Assembly: GCA_964534315.1 (NCBI GenBank)
Contig: CAZHOV010000002.1
Location: 18,585-82,584 of the forward strand
Length of the DNA: 64,000 bases
Reading direction: 5' to 3'
DNA from: CAZHOV01 sp964534315
GTDB lineage: Bacteria > Bacteroidota > Bacteroidia > Chitinophagales > Saprospiraceae
This document shows positions 1 through 8,476 of this stretch, in pieces. Every line of letters begins with the position of its first letter. Position 1 is the first letter of the stretch. Below the pieces are notes generated by a model that did not search any database, was not told the origin of the DNA, and saw nothing but the letters and a program-made list of their open reading frames with translations. Both the position numbers and the translations under genes were made by a program.

Positions 1-1
1 C

Positions 2-1126
2 ATTGAGGATCATTTCTCTGTAACGATTCAAGTCCCGCAACTGACTAAAGACGGCATACCTTTTGAAGAAACGATCGGAGGCCTTTACCTGGGCTCCACT
101 CCCGTTGCTGCTTTTAAGTTTAACATTCCGCTGGACGGTTACGAAATGACACCCGAAAATGATTCGCTGCTGGTAAATTACAGTGCCACCGTCAATGGTG
201 AAAGCGTACTACTCGAACAGGTGGTCGTTACGCTTTCAAACTATGACTATACCTATATCGAAGGATTCCTGGGCACCCAAACAGAACCGATTATCGGAGA
301 AGAGATCGAATTTGATTATTTCGAAAACTGGTCGAACGGCGACATCTTCTTTGAAGATCCCAAAATCAATATTACCGTCCTCAATTCTTTTGGATTTCCT
401 ATAGCAGCCCAAATCAATACCTTTAATATAAAATATAAAGATGGCCATGTCGAAACCCTCGAAAGCCCCGCACTTGACGATGGTATCGACTTTCCCTATC
501 CCGGATTCGACCAGATAGGCGAAACCATTACTTCCATCTTCACCTTTGATCAAACCAACTCCAATATCCGGGAGGTCATTAGCGCCGATCTGGCTTCTCT
601 GACTTACGATATGGATGCTATCGCTAACCCAGACGGAGATAGCACGCTGGTCGGCTTTATGACCGATAGCAGCTCTTTAACCGTGCAGTTTGAAGTAGAT
701 CTACCTATCTACGGCACCTTCGAGAACTACCTGACCCAGGATACCTTCGAAGCTGAATTTGATGGCTACGAAAATGTTGAGGAAGCCGAATTTAAAGTGG
801 TCGCAGACAACGGCATACCCATGGAAGCCGTCGTCCAATTTTATTTTTACGATCAGGAAAATATGCTATTCGACTCCTTGCTCCCCGCTCCCAAACGCTT
901 CATTGAAGGGGCCACGGTAGACGGGAACGGAGATGTCACCGGTATCGCTACCACAACTACTTTTGTCGAAGTCTTACAGCCTCGTTTCGAACGACTAAAA
1001 CAGGCCGCAAAGGTGCTCATGGAAGTAAATTACTCTTCAACAAATACAGGAGGCGAAACGGTCAGAGTGCTCTCTGAACAGGCATACGACGTGCGTGTCG
1101 GCATGAAGCTCAAATATCGCGAATAA
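2..1126 (+). CDS. Hypothetical surface/secreted protein, 5' partial
   Basis: The reading frame is open from nucleotide 2 through the stop at 1126, so the true start lies before the window and about 374 residues of the C-terminal part are visible. The sequence is acidic, rich in Thr, Asp and aromatic residues and in alternating hydrophobic positions, as expected of a secreted beta-sandwich protein; no membrane segment or catalytic motif is seen. It ends 34 bases before the next gene, a DUF5723 outer-membrane protein on the same strand, so the two probably form an operon. The family is not recognised. An internal Met at 146 is possible as a start but would ignore 48 open upstream codons of the same character. 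Confidence 0.75.
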   Translation: MEDHFSVTIQVPQLTKDGIPFEETIGGLYLGSTPVAAFKFNIPLDGYEMTPENDSLLVNYSATVNGESVLLEQVVVTLSNYDYTYIEGFLGTQTEPIIGEEIEFDYFENWSNGDIFFEDPKINITVLNSFGFPIAAQINTFNIKYKDGHVETLESPALDDGIDFPYPGFDQIGETITSIFTFDQTNSNIREVISADLASLTYDMDAIANPDGDSTLVGFMTDSSSLTVQFEVDLPIYGTFENYLTQDTFEAEFDGYENVEEAEFKVVADNGIPMEAVVQFYFYDQENMLFDSLLPAPKRFIEGATVDGNGDVTGIATTTTFVEVLQPRFERLKQAAKVLMEVNYSSTNTGGETVRVLSEQAYDVRVGMKLKYRE

Positions 1127-1160
1127 ACCCCAATTGCTACTGTCCACTAATTTTCTAATA

Positions 1161-2507
1161 ATGAAGTATATAGCTACCATCATAACCACCGTGCTATTAA
1201 CCGGCACACTTCTGTATGGCCAACAGGAAATCAGCCTGCCGATGATGCGCCACGTCTGGCAGTCCCAAAATTCAAATCCAGCTTTTCTTACCGACTTTGG
1301 ACCAACACTCGGCGTCTTTAGCGGTTATCAAAATATTTTGCTACCCGCTACCTACAATGAACTGATCGTTGAATACACCGATGATGAAGGAGAACTAGTA
1401 AGAAGCGTGGATGGAGACGAATTATTCCTGAGGTCTGATGACGAAAATACCATTCTGATCAATCTCGAACTGGGAACCCTTTCCGGAAGCTTTATCTGGA
1501 AGGATTTTCATTTTGCTATTCACCATGTATTCAAGCAAAACCGATACTGGGATTATTCTAAACAAACGTTGGATTTAATTTGGAATGGAAATGCTCAATA
1601 TGTGGGGGAAGAAATTCCCATTGAACTCGATATGCACATCACGGCTTATCACGAATATGGCCTGGGTATTGCCCGCCAGTTCAAGAACTTTTCTGTGGGT
1701 GCCCGTGTAAAATTACTCTCGGGAGTAGGTGATATTTCTGCCGAAAACAACTCGGGCTCCCTGTTTACCGACGGTGATATCTATCAGCTCACGCTGAATT
1801 CGGACTACCGCCTGAATTCAGCCGGTAAATTGAGGATGGATAGCATAAGCGATATCCGCACATCCATAGATAAATACGAACCTGCCGACCTGTTAACCAA
1901 CAACCTTGGAGTAGCCTTTGACTTTGGCGTTCAATGGCAGGTCAATGAAAAGCTCAATCTGAATGCAAGTATCGTGGACCTGGGCGGGATAAATTGGACG
2001 AATGATGTGCGAAACTATACCAGCCTCGGTCAATATGAATATCAAGGACTCAATTTCGATAATGTCTTTGGCCTGGATTCCCTCTCTATCGATCAGGCGC
2101 TGGATACCCTTGAAACCATCTTTTCTTTTGAAGAAACAGAGGAAAGTTACTATAGCTCACTTCCCCTCAGGCTTTATGTCGGCGGCTCCTTTCAGGTTAG
2201 CGAAGCCTTTCGGTTGGGAGGGTTATTTTACTCCGAATTCTACCGTAGTAAAACGATTCCCGCCCTGGCAATCAACGGAACCTGGAATATGACCGACTGG
2301 CTGACCGTCGGATTGACCTACAGCTGGCGAAATGAGCGATTTGATAATTTCGGATTCAATGCGGTGGCTCAATTTGGGCCCATTCAGATCTATGGCGCCA
2401 CCGATAATCTGATCAATGCTTTCAGGCCTTATAATTCACAAAGTGCTAATGTAAGAGCAGGCCTCAATGTCTTGTTCGAAAAGAAAAATAAAGACGCCGA
2501 TAATTAG
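1161..2507 (+). CDS. DUF5723-like outer-membrane beta-barrel protein
   Basis: I start at the ATG at 1161 because it begins directly with a signal peptide (MKYIATIITTVLL...LYGQQ); the frame can be read back to a TTG at 1134, but that would put nine polar residues before the signal. The mature protein of about 430 residues opens with a SxNPAF segment and continues with alternating hydrophobic strands and paired aromatic residues, typical of the PorV/DUF5723 barrel proteins of Bacteroidota. It contains no enzyme motif. It is probably cotranscribed with the surface protein just upstream and may anchor or export it, but that link is inferred from position only. Confidence 0.65.
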   Translation: MKYIATIITTVLLTGTLLYGQQEISLPMMRHVWQSQNSNPAFLTDFGPTLGVFSGYQNILLPATYNELIVEYTDDEGELVRSVDGDELFLRSDDENTILINLELGTLSGSFIWKDFHFAIHHVFKQNRYWDYSKQTLDLIWNGNAQYVGEEIPIELDMHITAYHEYGLGIARQFKNFSVGARVKLLSGVGDISAENNSGSLFTDGDIYQLTLNSDYRLNSAGKLRMDSISDIRTSIDKYEPADLLTNNLGVAFDFGVQWQVNEKLNLNASIVDLGGINWTNDVRNYTSLGQYEYQGLNFDNVFGLDSLSIDQALDTLETIFSFEETEESYYSSLPLRLYVGGSFQVSEAFRLGGLFYSEFYRSKTIPALAINGTWNMTDWLTVGLTYSWRNERFDNFGFNAVAQFGPIQIYGATDNLINAFRPYNSQSANVRAGLNVLFEKKNKDADN

Positions 2508-2538
2508 GCTTTTTTTACTTTACGTCAACCGGAAGTCT

Positions 2539-2546
2539 TAAATTTG
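2539..2546 (+). promoter_or_regulatory. Candidate Bacteroidota -7 box before the E1 fusion gene
   Basis: TAAATTTG matches the Bacteroidota sigma-ABfr -7 consensus TAnnTTTG. It lies 46 bases before the chosen ATG at 2592, in the gap after the preceding gene. No clear TTTG -33 element is visible at the expected distance. Confidence 0.4.
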
Positions 2547-2591
2547 TGTTCTATTTACAGAGAAGTTCTCTTCATTGTAAAAACACGCCAT

Positions 2592-4667
2592 ATGATATCA
2601 ACAAATGTGAAGATTGAAAAAGCTATTTTAAGAAAGGCCTTTACGCACCTGGTAACCGCCAAAACCATGACTGAAGTTTACGAAGATAACTTCAAATTGG
2701 TATCCAAATATGTTCACGCCACTTCCCGCGGTCATGAAGCCATACAGATAGCTACAGGAATTTTACTTAAGCCCCAGGATTATCTCTCCGCCTATTATCG
2801 GGATGACGCATTTTTATTGTCAATTGGCATGGAGCCCTATCAGCTGATGCTCCAGTTGATGGCCAAAAAAGATGATCCTTTTTCTGCAGGCCGATCCTAC
2901 TATTCGCATCCCAGCTTAAAAGACCCCGACAAGCCCAAGATCCCGCACCAATCTTCAGCAACGGGTATGCAAGCCATCCCCGCTACCGGTGTAGCGATGG
3001 GGATTCAATACAAAGAAAAACTAGGTATCGACGATAAGCAGGTAGGAGCTGAAAAGCCCATTGTGGTCTGCTCGTTGGGAGATGCTTCAATTACAGAAGG
3101 AGAAGTATCCGAAGCTTTCCAAATGGCTGCCTTAAAGCAATTTCCGATCCTCTATCTTATACAGGATAATGACTGGGATATTTCAGCCAATGCCGAAGAA
3201 ACCCGGGCACAAGATGCCGCTGAATTCATCCAAGGCTTTCACGGGATCGAAGTGCGTTCCATCAACGGGAGCGATTTTGCTGAATGCTATTCAACGCTGC
3301 AAGAGGTGGTCTCCACCATCAGAGCAGAGAGAAGACCTTTCCTTGTTCATGCCAGTGTGCCTTTACTTAACCACCACACTTCCGGTGTACGAAAAGAATG
3401 GTATCGGGACGATCTGGAAGAACATCAATCCAGAGATCCTTACCCCGTTCTAATCAACCAAATGCTGGAAGAAGGCTTCAAACATAGTGAACTCAATAAA
3501 ATAGAAAAGCAAGTAAAAGAAAAGGTGCTGGCCGATTTTGAAAAGGCCCGCAACGCAGAAGATCCCAAACCGGAAGATCTGTTCACACACGCCTTTGCGC
3601 CCACCCCCATTACCGAAGAAACAGGAGAGCGTGCTCCGGAAGGAAAAGATGAAAAGGTAATGGTGGATTGTGCTTTATTTGCAGTAGAAGAACTGATGCG
3701 GAAACACCCCGAATGTTTGTTGTACGGGCAGGATGTCGGTGGCAGGCTGGGCGGCGTATTCCGGGAAGCTGCCACCCTTGCGCAGAAATTTGGCGATGAT
3801 CGGGTATTTAATACGCCTATTCAAGAAGCTTTTATCATTGGCAGCACCGTGGGTATGTCAGCCACCGGATTGAAGCCGATCGTAGAGGTTCAATTTGCCG
3901 ATTATATCTGGCCGGGATTAAATCAGTTATTCACCGAAGTCAGTCGATCCTGCTATCTGTCAAATGGAAAATGGCCGGTAAGTTGTATCATTAGAGTGCC
4001 CATCGGAGCTTATGGAAGCGGCGGCCCCTATCACTCCTCCAGCGTAGAATCTGTCGTTACAAATATCAGAGGAATAAAGATCGCCTACCCCAGCAATGGT
4101 GCTGACTTAAAAGGGTTAATGAAAGCAGCCTATTACGATCCTAATCCAGTGGTCATCTTTGAGCACAAAGGCCTTTATTGGTCGAAGGTGAAAGGGACAG
4201 AAGCCGCCCGTACAGTCGAACCAGGCGAAGATTATGTATTGCCGTTCGGCAAAGCCAGCCAACCGCTCTTAGCGGATGAAAAGGCTATTGAAAAAGGAGA
4301 TACGCTGCTGGTTGTCACCTACGGCATGGGGGTCCACTGGGCGTTAAACGCTGCTAAATCATTTGAAGGACGCATTGAGATCATAGATCTTCGCACCTTG
4401 TCCCCCCTCGATATAGATACGGTTCTGGAAAGTGTCAAGAAACACAACAAGTGCCTGGTTGTTACAGAAGAACCGGTGAACAACAGCTTTGCCCAAAGCA
4501 TCGCCGCCAGGATTCAGGAAAGTTGTTTCGAATACCTCGACGGTCCCGTCCGCGTCATCGGCTCCGAAAATATGCCGGCGATTCCGCTAAATTCGGTACT
4601 AGAGCAAACTATGCTGCCTTCTATTGAAAAGGTGGAAAAAGCCATTGGGGAATTGTTGGATTATTAA
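2592..4667 (+). CDS. 2-oxoacid dehydrogenase E1, fused alpha and beta subunits
   Basis: About 691 residues combining both E1 subunits of a thiamine-diphosphate-dependent 2-oxoacid dehydrogenase (branched-chain or pyruvate type), which decarboxylates the 2-oxoacid and passes the acyl group to the lipoyl E2. The N-terminal half carries the ThDP motif GDAS...(about 27 residues)...DND, a GDG-NN variant, and HHTSGVRKEW typical of alpha subunits. The second half carries beta-subunit signatures (LYGQDVGGRLGGVF, TPIQEAFIIG, GAYGSGGPYHSS) and the C-terminal transketolase domain. A TTG at 2544 gives a longer frame, but the ATG at 2592 is preferred. This fusion is common in Bacteroidota. The E2 and E3 genes are not nearby, so the substrate cannot be assigned from context. 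Confidence 0.88.
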   Translation: MISTNVKIEKAILRKAFTHLVTAKTMTEVYEDNFKLVSKYVHATSRGHEAIQIATGILLKPQDYLSAYYRDDAFLLSIGMEPYQLMLQLMAKKDDPFSAGRSYYSHPSLKDPDKPKIPHQSSATGMQAIPATGVAMGIQYKEKLGIDDKQVGAEKPIVVCSLGDASITEGEVSEAFQMAALKQFPILYLIQDNDWDISANAEETRAQDAAEFIQGFHGIEVRSINGSDFAECYSTLQEVVSTIRAERRPFLVHASVPLLNHHTSGVRKEWYRDDLEEHQSRDPYPVLINQMLEEGFKHSELNKIEKQVKEKVLADFEKARNAEDPKPEDLFTHAFAPTPITEETGERAPEGKDEKVMVDCALFAVEELMRKHPECLLYGQDVGGRLGGVFREAATLAQKFGDDRVFNTPIQEAFIIGSTVGMSATGLKPIVEVQFADYIWPGLNQLFTEVSRSCYLSNGKWPVSCIIRVPIGAYGSGGPYHSSSVESVVTNIRGIKIAYPSNGADLKGLMKAAYYDPNPVVIFEHKGLYWSKVKGTEAARTVEPGEDYVLPFGKASQPLLADEKAIEKGDTLLVVTYGMGVHWALNAAKSFEGRIEIIDLRTLSPLDIDTVLESVKKHNKCLVVTEEPVNNSFAQSIAARIQESCFEYLDGPVRVIGSENMPAIPLNSVLEQTMLPSIEKVEKAIGELLDY

Positions 4668-4672
4668 TTTTT

Positions 4673-4736
4673 TGTTGAATTGTGGAAGTGTTGAACTGTT
4701 GAATCGAGCAATGGCGTTTTTCAACAATTCAACAGT
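4673..4736. repeat. Degenerate 8-bp tandem array, two opposed arms
   Basis: From 4673 the words TGTTGAAT, TGTGGAAG, TGTTGAAC, TGTTGAAT follow with period 8. After a short spacer the reverse-complement words TCAACAAT and TCAACAGT follow with the same period, so the two arms can pair. It runs straight into the perfect hairpin at 4735-4783. Confidence 0.7.
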
Positions 4737-4783
4737 TAAGCACTTGGTCAAAATAATTCACTTATTTTGACCAAGTGCTTAAC
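4735..4783 (+). terminator. 22-bp perfect inverted repeat, probable terminator
   Basis: Arms 4735-4756 and 4762-4783 are perfect reverse complements (core CACTTGGTCAAAATAA) around the loop TTCAC. It lies between the E1 fusion gene and the SDR gene on the same strand. There is no T-tract after it, so it may instead be an mRNA-end stabilising hairpin. Confidence 0.55.
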
Positions 4784-4802
4784 CAATTAAACAGACCCAA
4801 AA

Positions 4803-5600
4803 ATGAAATCCCTCACCAACAAAGTAATCTGGATTACCGGCGCCTCCTCCGGAATAGGAGAGGCTCTGGCGAAGGAGTTGGCCCAGCACGATGCCCGGCT
4901 AATCCTATCGGCAAGGCGAGAAGAAGAGTTGAAAAGGGTGCAACGTGAATTGCCGGATGCAGGAGATTACTGCCATATTTTACCACTCGATCTGGAACAG
5001 CATGAAGAAATACCCGGAAAGGTGGAGCAGGCTATTCAATTGTTTGGACAAGTAGATGTGCTCGTCAATAACGGGGGCATTAGTCAGCGGTCCTTGATTG
5101 AGGATACCGATTTTGTGGTATTTAAGCGCTTGATGGACATCAACTACCTGGGAACCATCCGGCTGACCAATACTTTATTGCCGCACTTCATAGAGCGCCA
5201 GACAGGCCATTATGTAACGGTAACCAGTCTGATGGGAAAATTTGCTTCCCCGTTGAGAAGCGGGTACTGCGGCGCCAAACATGCGCTACATGGATATTTT
5301 GACGCCTTGCGGCTGGAGCAGGAGCAAAATGGCGTACAGATAACTCTTGTTTGTCCCGGTTTTATCAATACTAATGTATCCAAAAACGCCTTTACCGGCG
5401 ATGGCTCCCCCCAGCAAAAAATGGATAACGCCACAGCAAAGGGGCTATCCCCTGAAGCATGTGCCCAAAAAATGGTTAAAGCGATCCAAAAAGAAAAAAG
5501 AGAAGTTTATATCGGCAAGCGGGAGGTTATGGGCATCTATCTAAAGCGCTTTTTTCCTGGTTTATTGCACCGGGTGGTGAAGCGGTCGGCGGTGACGTAG
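4803..5600 (+). CDS. Short-chain dehydrogenase/reductase (SDR)
   Basis: 265 residues, the normal length for a classical SDR. The N-terminal Rossmann motif TGASSGIG binds NAD(P), NNGG follows in the middle (the classical NNAG variant), and the catalytic Ser and YxxxK are visible (SLMGKFASPLRSGYCGAKHA). It therefore reduces a carbonyl or oxidises an alcohol using a nicotinamide cofactor. The overall pattern resembles DHRS7-like SDRs, including the C-terminal basic KRFFPGLLHRVVKRS stretch, which could associate with the membrane. It stands alone behind a strong hairpin. The substrate is unknown. Confidence 0.85.
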   Translation: MKSLTNKVIWITGASSGIGEALAKELAQHDARLILSARREEELKRVQRELPDAGDYCHILPLDLEQHEEIPGKVEQAIQLFGQVDVLVNNGGISQRSLIEDTDFVVFKRLMDINYLGTIRLTNTLLPHFIERQTGHYVTVTSLMGKFASPLRSGYCGAKHALHGYFDALRLEQEQNGVQITLVCPGFINTNVSKNAFTGDGSPQQKMDNATAKGLSPEACAQKMVKAIQKEKREVYIGKREVMGIYLKRFFPGLLHRVVKRSAVT

Positions 5601-5605
5601 GGGGT

Positions 5606-5654
5606 ATGAATAATGAATAGTTAATAATGAATAATTAATAATTAATAATTTAGG
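5606..5654. repeat. Degenerate 7-bp tandem array (ATGAATA/ATTAATA)
   Basis: Seven consecutive heptads can be read: ATGAATA, ATGAATA, GTTAATA, ATGAATA, ATTAATA, ATTAATA, ATTTAGG. It begins six bases after the SDR stop, between two convergent genes. Confidence 0.75.
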
Positions 5655-5708
5655 GTTAAGTACTACTCGTTAAGCTTTGGTTTCACCTAAGCTTGCGTTT
5701 CAGCAAAA

Positions 5709-6620
5709 CTACACCCACACCAATTTCCCCGCATCCAACGCTTCCTCGCCATCAAAGCGATAGGCGGTGAGGACGCCGCCTTTGGCTACGCTGTAGTCGA
5801 GGCAGCAGGCGTTGGGGGTCAGTAGTTGGGGCGTGCCTCGTAGCCAGTAATGGCCAAAGAAGACTGGTCGCTCCCGGGATGAATAATAAGCCGTATCCGT
5901 TCCTGAGAAAGGGAGGTGATCGAGCCCCTGACCGGGCAGTACACTCATCGCCTGGAAGGACTTCCCGACCGGATTTATCCACCATTTAGTTCGGATCTCT
6001 CGTCTTTCGTGGCCATCTTTGTCATGGAAGCTATAGCCTGCGGGGAGCTCCAATTCTTTGCCCTTGCAAGTTATCTCGACCGATTGGTAAAGCGGGGTGC
6101 CTTTCTCTGCGGCCGTCGGTAGCAACGCTTCCGGGATGGTAGCATCGGGTAAAACCTCTTTTAGGTAGTTGATGGTCTCGACATCCCAGCAGGCATGTAG
6201 GGCCCGCAGGTGGGGTGTCTCCAGGTATAGGGGCAAGGTCTTGAACCACGCTATAGCTGCCGCATAGTCATCCTTTCGGGTACCGTATTGTTCCAGGGTA
6301 GCAGCGTGTTGACGGACGTTTTTCTCTGTATGTGGGCGCAGGTAGCCGCCTCCTTCGCGGGGCGTATTGAAGCAGATGGCATTGAATTCATGGTTGCCGC
6401 ACAAGGCCACTGCACTGCCGGCATCGACCATAGCCCGCACCAGCTTTACCACACGAGGGCTATCCGGCCCCCGATCAATGTAATCACCCATAAAGACCAC
6501 ACGCCGCTCAGGATGCCGGTAGGCATTGCCCCGCTGGTTATAACCGAGCTTTCGCAACAGGGCTTCCAAGCGGTCGGCATGTCCGTGGATGTCGCCGATA
6601 AGGTCGAGGGGGTTGATCAT
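5709..6620 (-). CDS. Calcineurin-like metallophosphoesterase
   Basis: 303 residues with the PPP-type metal-binding signature in order: GDIHG near residue 9, GDYIDRGPDS near 46, and GNHE near 76, followed by a later His-containing segment (VFFGHYW). These bind two metal ions and hydrolyse phosphomonoesters, in the manner of bacterial Ser/Thr protein phosphatases or Ap4A hydrolases. The start is the ATG immediately before the first strand (INPLDLIGDIHG). The gene is convergent with the SDR gene and more GC-rich than its surroundings. The physiological substrate is not evident. Confidence 0.85.
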   Translation of the reverse strand: MINPLDLIGDIHGHADRLEALLRKLGYNQRGNAYRHPERRVVFMGDYIDRGPDSPRVVKLVRAMVDAGSAVALCGNHEFNAICFNTPREGGGYLRPHTEKNVRQHAATLEQYGTRKDDYAAAIAWFKTLPLYLETPHLRALHACWDVETINYLKEVLPDATIPEALLPTAAEKGTPLYQSVEITCKGKELELPAGYSFHDKDGHERREIRTKWWINPVGKSFQAMSVLPGQGLDHLPFSGTDTAYYSSRERPVFFGHYWLRGTPQLLTPNACCLDYSVAKGGVLTAYRFDGEEALDAGKLVWV

Positions 6621-6884
6621 GAAATTTATTTTTTTGGCTCGCAGGCATGAAGGTACTGAATTTTCGAGTGGTATCAGCTAAAATTTGCACTACGTAGTTT
6701 TACGTTCCTAAAACCTAAACCTTAAGTTAATGGGAGATTCGATTTCAATAAAATAGAAAAACCGTTCCCGCGCCCTTTATCCCTGAAAGCCTGTGTTGGC
6801 CGGATAGTTTTTTTTAAAATATTGATGATCCAAATGTAAATATCCGAATCTCACCTTAAATTAAACTATCGAAGCTCAAAACCG

Positions 6885-7060
6885 ATTCGGAAAAGAGGCC
6901 ATTATTTTTCAAGTAAGCGTATAGCCTGATAATCTATTTATTGCAAAAGTTCAATACCTATCGGAGAAGGTGTCCTTGTTTTCGAGTAAGCGCGTAGCGA
7001 TTACAACCTCTGTAGCCAAATTTATAGGGCCTATTGATCAGGCGCATAGCGACTGGCACC
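6885..7060. repeat. Degenerate direct repeats in a 520-bp gene-free spacer
   Basis: The spacer 6621-7141 has no convincing gene. Segments 6885-6932 and 6959-7006 are related direct repeats about 74 bp apart, both holding a ...GAGTAAGCG(C/T)(G/A)TAGC... core with matching flanks. A third, weaker copy (GGCGCATAGCGAC) lies at about 7040-7053. The origin is unknown; it could be an old REP-like cluster. Confidence 0.5.
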
Positions 7061-7141
7061 TCCACGGGTTAGATTGATCTATTTTTATTGATCATATCCA
7101 TATAAATACACGACAATTTGCATGATACAACCCACAGATTC

Positions 7142-8356
7142 CTAGTACAAAAAACCAAACAGCCATAGCGGTAATCGCCGGGCGGTTGCTACTTCAACAT
7201 GATCGGAAACTACCCAGGCATTTTCTTTTGCTCCGATCTGAGCAGTAGATTTTCCTGCCCCGCCTACTTCAAAAAGGTAACTTTGATCTACTAAAAAATC
7301 TCCTCCCTTTCTAGGGTACCGGACTTCATGGTTGGCGCCAACTTGGTTGAGAAAAAAAGTTTCTCTTAAACTACCCATGTTTATTGCTCTGCCTTCGGCG
7401 AGGGCGTGAGCTAGATTGGGATTTTGCAGATATAACTTTTCCGGCTTGTTGAGTAAGCTGACCCCTTTTGCCTCGCTGTATAGCAACTGTAGCAGGTCGG
7501 CTCTTCCAAGGTATTGCAGATATTTTATGAGGGTCTCCCGGGAGAGGCTCAGTTGACGGCTGAGTTTTTGAATGTTTGGTTTGAAAGGCATCATTTCCGT
7601 GAGCAACCCCAGTAACTTCTTGATATTCAATGATGCGCCATAGTCGACCTTAAAAACGGCGGGGATGTCTGACTCAATAACAACATTGACGATCTGGCGT
7701 AGTCGCTCAGCATAGCCTTCCGGATCTTCCTTAAAAAAAGGATAATATCCGTATTTTAGATAGGGCTCAAAAAGTTGGATGGGCCGGATTTTTTGAGAAA
7801 TCTCAAGCGACAAAGGGACAGCCTCCGCCAACAACTCCTCAAGGGTAAAAGAAGGAAAGCGTTGCCCTTCAGCAAAATGAAGGTATTCCCGGAACGAAAG
7901 GCCATGCAGTTGATAAATCCGGGCTCTCCGACTCAGGTCCCCTTCCCCGCGCAGGATTTCAGTGGTCGAAGAGCCACTAACCAGTAGCTGTAAAGTAGGA
8001 AACTGATCATAAATGATCTTGATTTCTCTTGACCATTCCGGATACTTGTGGACCTCATCGAGTGCGAGTAGCTTACCACCCCGTTGTACGAAAGCTTCTG
8101 CCAAAGCTACCAGGGTGTGTTGCGAAAAAAACAGGTGGTCAAGGCTGGCATAAAGAGCGGTCCCTCCCGGAGGAAACTGTTCTTGCAGGTACTGTAATAA
8201 AAGGGTGGTTTTGCCTACTCCGCGTGCACCGACAATAATATTTAACTGGTTCTTCCTGTTGATCCGCTCCCAAAGATAGCGCTTAAAAGTAGTAGACACC
8301 CGGCCTACGCGCTGCGTAGACCAAGTTTGCAATTTTTCAATTTCCGTTGACTCCAT
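7142..8356 (-). CDS. AAA ATPase of the AAA_14/DUF4143 type
   Basis: 404 residues. An N-terminal P-loop ATPase domain has Walker A GARGVGKTT near residue 43 and a Walker B-like LALDEVHKYPEW; VSGSSTTEI is the sensor segment. The C-terminal part resembles DUF4143, a winged-helix/nuclease-like region, ending with GGDFLVDQS...FEVGGAGKS. Family members are widespread in Bacteroidota, often several per genome and often near mobile or toxin-antitoxin genes, with no settled function. A second, diverged copy is at 11681-12841. A palindromic segment lies just upstream of the start. Confidence 0.8.
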   Translation of the reverse strand: MESTEIEKLQTWSTQRVGRVSTTFKRYLWERINRKNQLNIIVGARGVGKTTLLLQYLQEQFPPGGTALYASLDHLFFSQHTLVALAEAFVQRGGKLLALDEVHKYPEWSREIKIIYDQFPTLQLLVSGSSTTEILRGEGDLSRRARIYQLHGLSFREYLHFAEGQRFPSFTLEELLAEAVPLSLEISQKIRPIQLFEPYLKYGYYPFFKEDPEGYAERLRQIVNVVIESDIPAVFKVDYGASLNIKKLLGLLTEMMPFKPNIQKLSRQLSLSRETLIKYLQYLGRADLLQLLYSEAKGVSLLNKPEKLYLQNPNLAHALAEGRAINMGSLRETFFLNQVGANHEVRYPRKGGDFLVDQSYLFEVGGAGKSTAQIGAKENAWVVSDHVEVATARRLPLWLFGFLY

Positions 8357-8360
8357 TTTG

Positions 8361-8404
8361 CATTTTTATTCAAAAATGTTGAGTCCAATTTACACTTTTT
8401 TGAA
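8361..8404 (-). promoter_or_regulatory. Palindromic leader of the first DUF4143 ATPase
   Basis: CATTTTT (8361-8367) pairs with AAAAATG (8372-8378) as a small hairpin just before the start codon. A wider imperfect inverted repeat joins TTCAAAAATGT (8369-8379) to ACACTTTTTTGAA (8392-8404). It could be an operator or a leader hairpin. The other DUF4143 gene also has a palindrome directly upstream. Confidence 0.4.
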
Positions 8405-8476
8405 CGGAACTACAAGGTGGATAGCGTAAAAGGCTGCCTAAACAGGGGGGGTAAGGCTATATTTTTAACCGATCCC

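Noticed and set aside
5916..6650. Plus-strand frames opposite the metallophosphatase gene
   Set aside because: They are antisense to a gene with intact catalytic motifs and have no protein-like features of their own.
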